From contig SFTJ01000030.1 of the NCBI GenBank assembly GCA_004563195.1, positions 1 to 35,451 on the forward strand: 35,451 nt of DNA. Reading direction: 5' to 3'. Of this stretch, positions 32,603 to 35,451 are shown piece by piece. The stretch comes from a bacterium. GTDB taxonomy: Bacteria > Bacteroidota > Bacteroidia > Bacteroidales > Muribaculaceae. The translations under genes and the position numbers were made by a program. Every line of letters starts with the position of its first letter. Position 1 is the stretch's first letter. The notes beneath the pieces were generated by a model, which worked only from the letters and a program-made list of their open reading frames with translations, was not told where the DNA came from and made no database searches.

Positions 32603-32674
32603 GCCAATGTAGCTCAGGGGTAGAGCGCTTCCTTGGTAAGGAAGAGGTCGCGGGTTCAATTCCCGCCATCGGCT
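32603..32674 (+). tRNA. tRNA-Thr (anticodon GGT)
   Basis: A 72-nt cloverleaf: acceptor GCCAATG against CATCGGC, leaving one A-C mismatch (32606 against 32670); anticodon stem CTTCC/GGAAG with loop TTGGTAA giving GGT; T-arm GCGGG-TTCAATT-CCCGC; discriminator T. It reads ACC/ACT. This corresponds to thrT of the E. coli thrU-tyrU-glyT-thrT-tufB cluster; a Gly tRNA between Tyr and Thr is absent. Confidence 0.92.
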
Positions 32675-32801
32675 CTAAGTAATTTTTTCGGGCGTGACAT
32701 CGATTGAGATGTCGATCAGGCAGAATAATGCGTGATGCGTTCGAACGATTTTTTTTACAAAAAAGTAAGTTAATCATTAATCAAAAAAAATAACTAAAGT
32801 T
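32675..32801 (+). promoter_or_regulatory. tRNA-to-tuf spacer with hairpins and T-runs
   Basis: GACATC (32696-32701) pairs with GATGTC (32708-32713). The palindrome CGTTCGAACG at 32738-32747 is followed by ATTTTTTTT. These may be processing sites or a weak attenuator before tuf. No Shine-Dalgarno sequence precedes the tuf ATG. Confidence 0.35.
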
Positions 32802-33937
32802 ATGGCAAAAGAGAAATTCGAAAGAACCAAGCCACACGTTAACATTGGTACTATTGGCCACGTTGACCACGGTAAAACTACTTTGACTGCTGCCATCTCA
32901 AAGACTCTTCACGACAAGGGTTTTGGCTCAGAAGAAGTTAAGTCGTTCGACCAGATCGACAACGCTCCAGAAGAAAAGGAACGCGGTATCACTATCAACA
33001 CTGCTCACATCGAGTATGAAACTGCAACTCGTCACTATGCACACGTTGACTGTCCGGGTCACGCTGACTATGTAAAGAACATGGTTACCGGTGCTGCTCA
33101 GATGGACGGTGCAATCGTAGTATGTGCTGCAACTGATGGTCCAATGCCTCAAACTCGTGAACACATCCTTTTGGCTCGCCAAGTAAACGTACCACGTCTT
33201 GTTGTATTCTTGAACAAGTGCGATATGGTTGACGACCCAGAGCTTCTTGAGCTTGTAGAAATGGATATGCAAGATCTTCTCTCTCAATACGACTTCGAAG
33301 AAGACACCCCAATCATCCGTGGTTCTGCACTTGGTGCATTGAACGGCGAACCTCAATGGGTTGACAAGGTAATGGAACTTATGGACGCTGTTGACACTTG
33401 GATTCAACTTCCTCCACGTGCAGTAGACAAGCCATTCTTGATGCCTGTTGAAGACGTATTCTCAATCACCGGTCGTGGTACTGTTGCTACAGGTCGTATC
33501 GAAGCTGGTGTTGTTAAGGTTGGTGACGAAGTTTGTTCCGCAAGCTTCTTGATCAAGGTGAAGCAGGTGATAACGTAGGTCTTCTTCTTCGTGGTATCGA
33601 CAAGAAGGAAATCAAGCGCGGTATGGTAGTTTGCCACCCGGGTTGCGTTAAGCCTCACGATGAATTCAAGGCTCAAGTATACGTTTTGACTGAAAAGGAA
33701 GGTGGTCGTCACACTCCATTCCGTAACCACTATCGTCCTCAGTTCTATGTACGTACCCTCGACGTTACCGGTGAAATCACTCTTCCGGAAGGCGTTGAAA
33801 TGGTAATGCCTGGTGACCACGTAACTATCAACGTTAAGTTGATCACTCCGGTAGCATGCGACCTTGGTTTGCGTTTCGCTATCCGTGAAGGTGGCCGTAC
33901 AGTAGGTTCTGGTCAGATCATCGAAATCATCGAATAA
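32802..33937 (+). pseudogene. tuf: Elongation factor EF-Tu, interrupted by a frameshifting deletion
   Basis: EF-Tu delivers aminoacyl-tRNA to the ribosome. The N-terminal part (codons 1-244, to 33533) has the G motifs GHVDHGKT, DCPGH and NKCD and runs into domain 2 (VGDEV at 33519-33533). Reading in this frame then gives CSASFLIK and a stop at 33576. The rest of the protein, from MFRKLLDQGEAGDNVG to the normal end IIEIIE, is intact in another frame from about 33533 to 33937. The 17-18 residues normally between GDEV and MFRKLL are missing. Total length is 1136 bp against 1185-1188 bp for a 394-395-residue Bacteroidales EF-Tu: a loss of 49-52 bp at 33533/33534. Everything else looks like a strongly expressed, well-conserved gene, so an assembly or sequencing error is likely. 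Confidence 0.9.
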
Positions 33938-33972
33938 TACCTCACTTGAGGATTATAAGATATAACGAACCG

Positions 33973-34005
33973 ATTCCGGTTAATGTGAAAAGCTTTAGCC
34001 GGAAT
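33973..34005 (+). promoter_or_regulatory. Hairpin between tuf and tRNA-Trp
   Basis: ATTCCGGT and GCCGGAAT form an 8-position stem (one mismatch) around a 17-nt loop, with a smaller CCTCACTTGAGG hairpin just after the tuf stop. There is no T run; RNA processing upstream of the tRNA is more likely than termination. Confidence 0.4.
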
Positions 34006-34010
34006 TATTT

Positions 34011-34083
34011 ACGGGAATAGCTCAGTCGGTAGAGCACTGGTCTCCAAAACCAGGTGTCGGGAGTTCGAGCCTCTCTTCCCGTG
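34011..34083 (+). tRNA. tRNA-Trp (anticodon CCA)
   Basis: A 73-nt cloverleaf: acceptor ACGGGAA/TTCCCGT, D-arm TAGCTCAGTCGGTAGAGCA, anticodon stem CTGGT/ACCAG with loop CTCCAAA giving CCA, T-arm GGGAG-TTCGAGC-CTCTC, discriminator G. It lies between tuf and secE, the usual place in bacteria. Confidence 0.95.
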
Positions 34084-34099
34084 CTAACAAAGAGAAAAA

Positions 34100-34300
34100 A
34101 TGAAAAAATTTAAGTTATTTACGGATATTGAGGAATCTTATAGAGAACTTATCTATAAGGTTTCTTGGCCAACAAAGAGCCAACTTGCCTCGAGCACAAT
34201 CTTGGTCATGATTGCTTCCATCATAATGGCTTTGGTTGTATTGCTCATGGACATGGGAATCGACAAGCTGATGCACTTTATCTATTACGGAAGATTCTGA
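34100..34300 (+). CDS. secE: Preprotein translocase subunit SecE
   Basis: A 66-residue single-helix form of SecE, as in most bacteria outside the gamma-proteobacteria. It has the amphipathic cytoplasmic helix EESYRELIYKVSWPTKSQLA with the invariant WPT motif, and a membrane helix at about residues 33-52. SecE clamps SecY in the inner membrane. It lies 16 bp after tRNA-Trp and upstream of nusG. Confidence 0.96.
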   Translation: MKKFKLFTDIEESYRELIYKVSWPTKSQLASSTILVMIASIIMALVVLLMDMGIDKLMHFIYYGRF

Positions 34301-34395
34301 TAGAGAGAGAATAGCGTCAGAGCAGGGGCAATTTAGGGTAAATCAATAAACAATAGAGACGGTAAAACGTCGAACGGTAAATTATTAATTCAACA

Positions 34396-34956
34396 ATGTC
34401 AGCATCAAACAACATCGAAAAGAAGTGGTATGCATTGCGTACTATCTCAGGCAAGGAACAGAAGGTGAAGCAGCTTCTCGAAGCTGAAATCAAGAATTCT
34501 GATCTTGGCCATTATGTGTCGCAGGTATTGTTGCCTACCGAGAAAGTTTATGTTACCCGTGGCAACAAGAAGGTCGTAAAAGAAAAGACCAGAATGTCGG
34601 GCTACATATTTGTCGAGGCCGTATTGACCGGTGAGATTGAGTATGAACTCAGGAACACTACCGACATCATCGATTTTGTAAGAAACCGCGAGAATCCGCC
34701 CAAGCCGGAGCCTGTGCGTGAAGCTGAGATTAACCGTATGCTCGGTGCAGCCGACGACGTAATCGAAGGCGTAGACGAAGGCGTAAACGACTACATGGTA
34801 GGCGAAGAGGTGAAGGTGATAAGCGGACCATTCAATGGCTTTATCGGTGAGATTGAGGATGTGAATCGCGAGAAGCGCACACTCAAGGTGATGGTAAAGG
34901 TATTCGGTCGCAAGACCCCGCTCGAGTTGGAAAATTCGCAAGTAGAGCGTGAATAA
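34396..34956 (+). CDS. nusG: Transcription termination/antitermination factor NusG
   Basis: A 186-residue NusG. The N-terminal NGN domain binds RNA polymerase (KKWYALRTISGKEQKVKQLL; PTEKVYVTRGNKKVVKEKTR; SGYIFVEAVL). The C-terminal KOW domain (about 130-186) has GEEVKVISGPFNGFIGEIED. An acidic linker (DDVIEGVDEGVNDY) joins the two. NusG increases elongation rate and couples RNA polymerase to ribosomes or Rho. It is 95 bp after secE and 69 bp before rplK. Confidence 0.96.
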   Translation: MSASNNIEKKWYALRTISGKEQKVKQLLEAEIKNSDLGHYVSQVLLPTEKVYVTRGNKKVVKEKTRMSGYIFVEAVLTGEIEYELRNTTDIIDFVRNRENPPKPEPVREAEINRMLGAADDVIEGVDEGVNDYMVGEEVKVISGPFNGFIGEIEDVNREKRTLKVMVKVFGRKTPLELENSQVERE

Positions 34957-35025
34957 TCGTTAAGGTTACGCTAACGAGTATTCATGCACTTAAACGTTTA
35001 ATTATTTAAACAAAAAATTAGAACA

Positions 35026-35451
35026 ATGGCTAAAGAAATTGCTGGACAGATCAAATTACAGATTAAGGGTGGAGCAGCAAATCCTTCACCACCAGTAGGA
35101 CCTGCATTGGGTTCTAAGGGTATTAACATCATGGAATTTTGTAAGCAATTCAATGCTCGCACTCAAGACAAGGCAGGCAAGGTGCTTCCGGTAGTAATCA
35201 CTTATTACACCGACAAGAGCTTTGACTTCGTTGTAAAGACTCCACCGGCAGCTATCCAACTATTGGAAGCAGCCAAGATAAAGAGCGGTTCGGCACAACC
35301 TAACCGTAAGAAGGTGGCAGAAGTGACTTGGGAGCAAGTAAAGGCAATTGCAGAAGACAAAATGCCTGATTTGAACTGTTTTACTTTAGACTCGGCTATG
35401 AAGATGGTCGCAGGTACAGCCAGAAGTATGGGTATCACTGTAAAGGGTTCA
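35026..35451 (+). CDS. rplK: Ribosomal protein uL11, cut off by the window end
   Basis: The first 142 codons of uL11 (usual length about 145-147), beginning MAKEIAGQIKLQIKGGAANP with the PSPPVGPALG block and the rRNA-binding C-terminal domain (IAEDKMPDLNCFTLDSAMKM). Only the last few codons lie outside the window, so this is an edge effect, not a truncation. It starts the rplK-rplA-rplJ-rplL ribosomal series downstream of nusG. Confidence 0.96.
   Translation, partial: MAKEIAGQIKLQIKGGAANPSPPVGPALGSKGINIMEFCKQFNARTQDKAGKVLPVVITYYTDKSFDFVVKTPPAAIQLLEAAKIKSGSAQPNRKKVAEVTWEQVKAIAEDKMPDLNCFTLDSAMKMVAGTARSMGITVKGS

Noticed and set aside
32396..32777. Minus-strand frames across the tRNA genes
   Set aside because: They are antisense translations of tRNA sequence; the plus strand folds into three clear cloverleaves.
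33534..33580. Programmed frameshift in tuf
   Set aside because: A frameshift alone would not explain the 17-18 missing residues; a deletion is needed. There is no slippery sequence with a following stem.
35026..35451. rplK as a truncated gene
   Set aside because: The frame is open to the last base of the window; the end is missing only because the window stops.

Overview
The window is from a Bacteroidota chromosome, almost certainly order Bacteroidales (a Muribaculaceae- or Porphyromonadaceae-like gut or oral lineage is a guess). The reasons are the type IX secretion (T9SS) genes porT, porP and gldKLMN, a BspA-type repeat remnant, a TonB-receptor-like outer-membrane protein, and the order rpsU-xerC-hpf-tRNAs-tuf-tRNA(Trp)-secE-nusG-rplK. 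Many genes are preceded by TTTG, about 20 bp, then TAnnTTTG, which is the promoter pattern of this phylum, and few have a Shine-Dalgarno sequence next to the start.

Layout. (1) 1-2580 is an AT-rich accessory stretch. It holds a short agmatine-deiminase-family gene, an unknown gene that may be distantly related to methyladenine glycosylases, a radical-SAM gene reduced to its first 36 codons and stopped by an internal TGA, and a decayed BspA-like repeat fragment. (2) 2582-10610, minus strand, is the T9SS core: an SH3/membrane/Cys-rich protein, then porT, porP, gldK, gldL, gldM, gldN, ending at a long hairpin terminator. (3) 10850-12335 is an AAA ATPase/DUF4143 gene preceded by four tandem 33-bp repeats. 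(4) 12411-15708, minus strand, is an outer-membrane beta-barrel receptor and a DUF456 membrane protein. (5) 16035-27957, plus strand, is a CNNM-type transporter, a hybrid sensor kinase with a strongly structured leader, a GT2 glycosyltransferase, Xaa-Pro aminopeptidase, gamma carbonic anhydrase, a Tricorn-like S41 protease and two unknown genes. (6) 27943-29929, minus strand, is an AraC regulator overlapping a Bcr/CflA-type MFS efflux gene. (7) 30243-35451, plus strand, is the translation block.

How the genes fit together. PorT/PorP (outer membrane), GldK/GldN (periplasmic ring) and GldL/GldM (inner-membrane motor) form one secretion machine encoded in a single direction. The translation block joins ribosomal protein S21, a Xer recombinase, a hibernation factor, three tRNAs, EF-Tu, tRNA-Trp, SecE, NusG and L11.

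Points most worth a second look: EF-Tu is interrupted by a deletion of about 50 bp that shifts the frame (real or assembly error); the rpsU leader has two Shine-Dalgarno-like elements, a tiny reading frame and a branched fold far from the rpsU start; the sensor-kinase leader has a 12-bp stem next to its start; tandem repeats precede the ATPase; the region after hpf is highly structured; and a perfect inverted repeat spans the xerC promoter and start codon.
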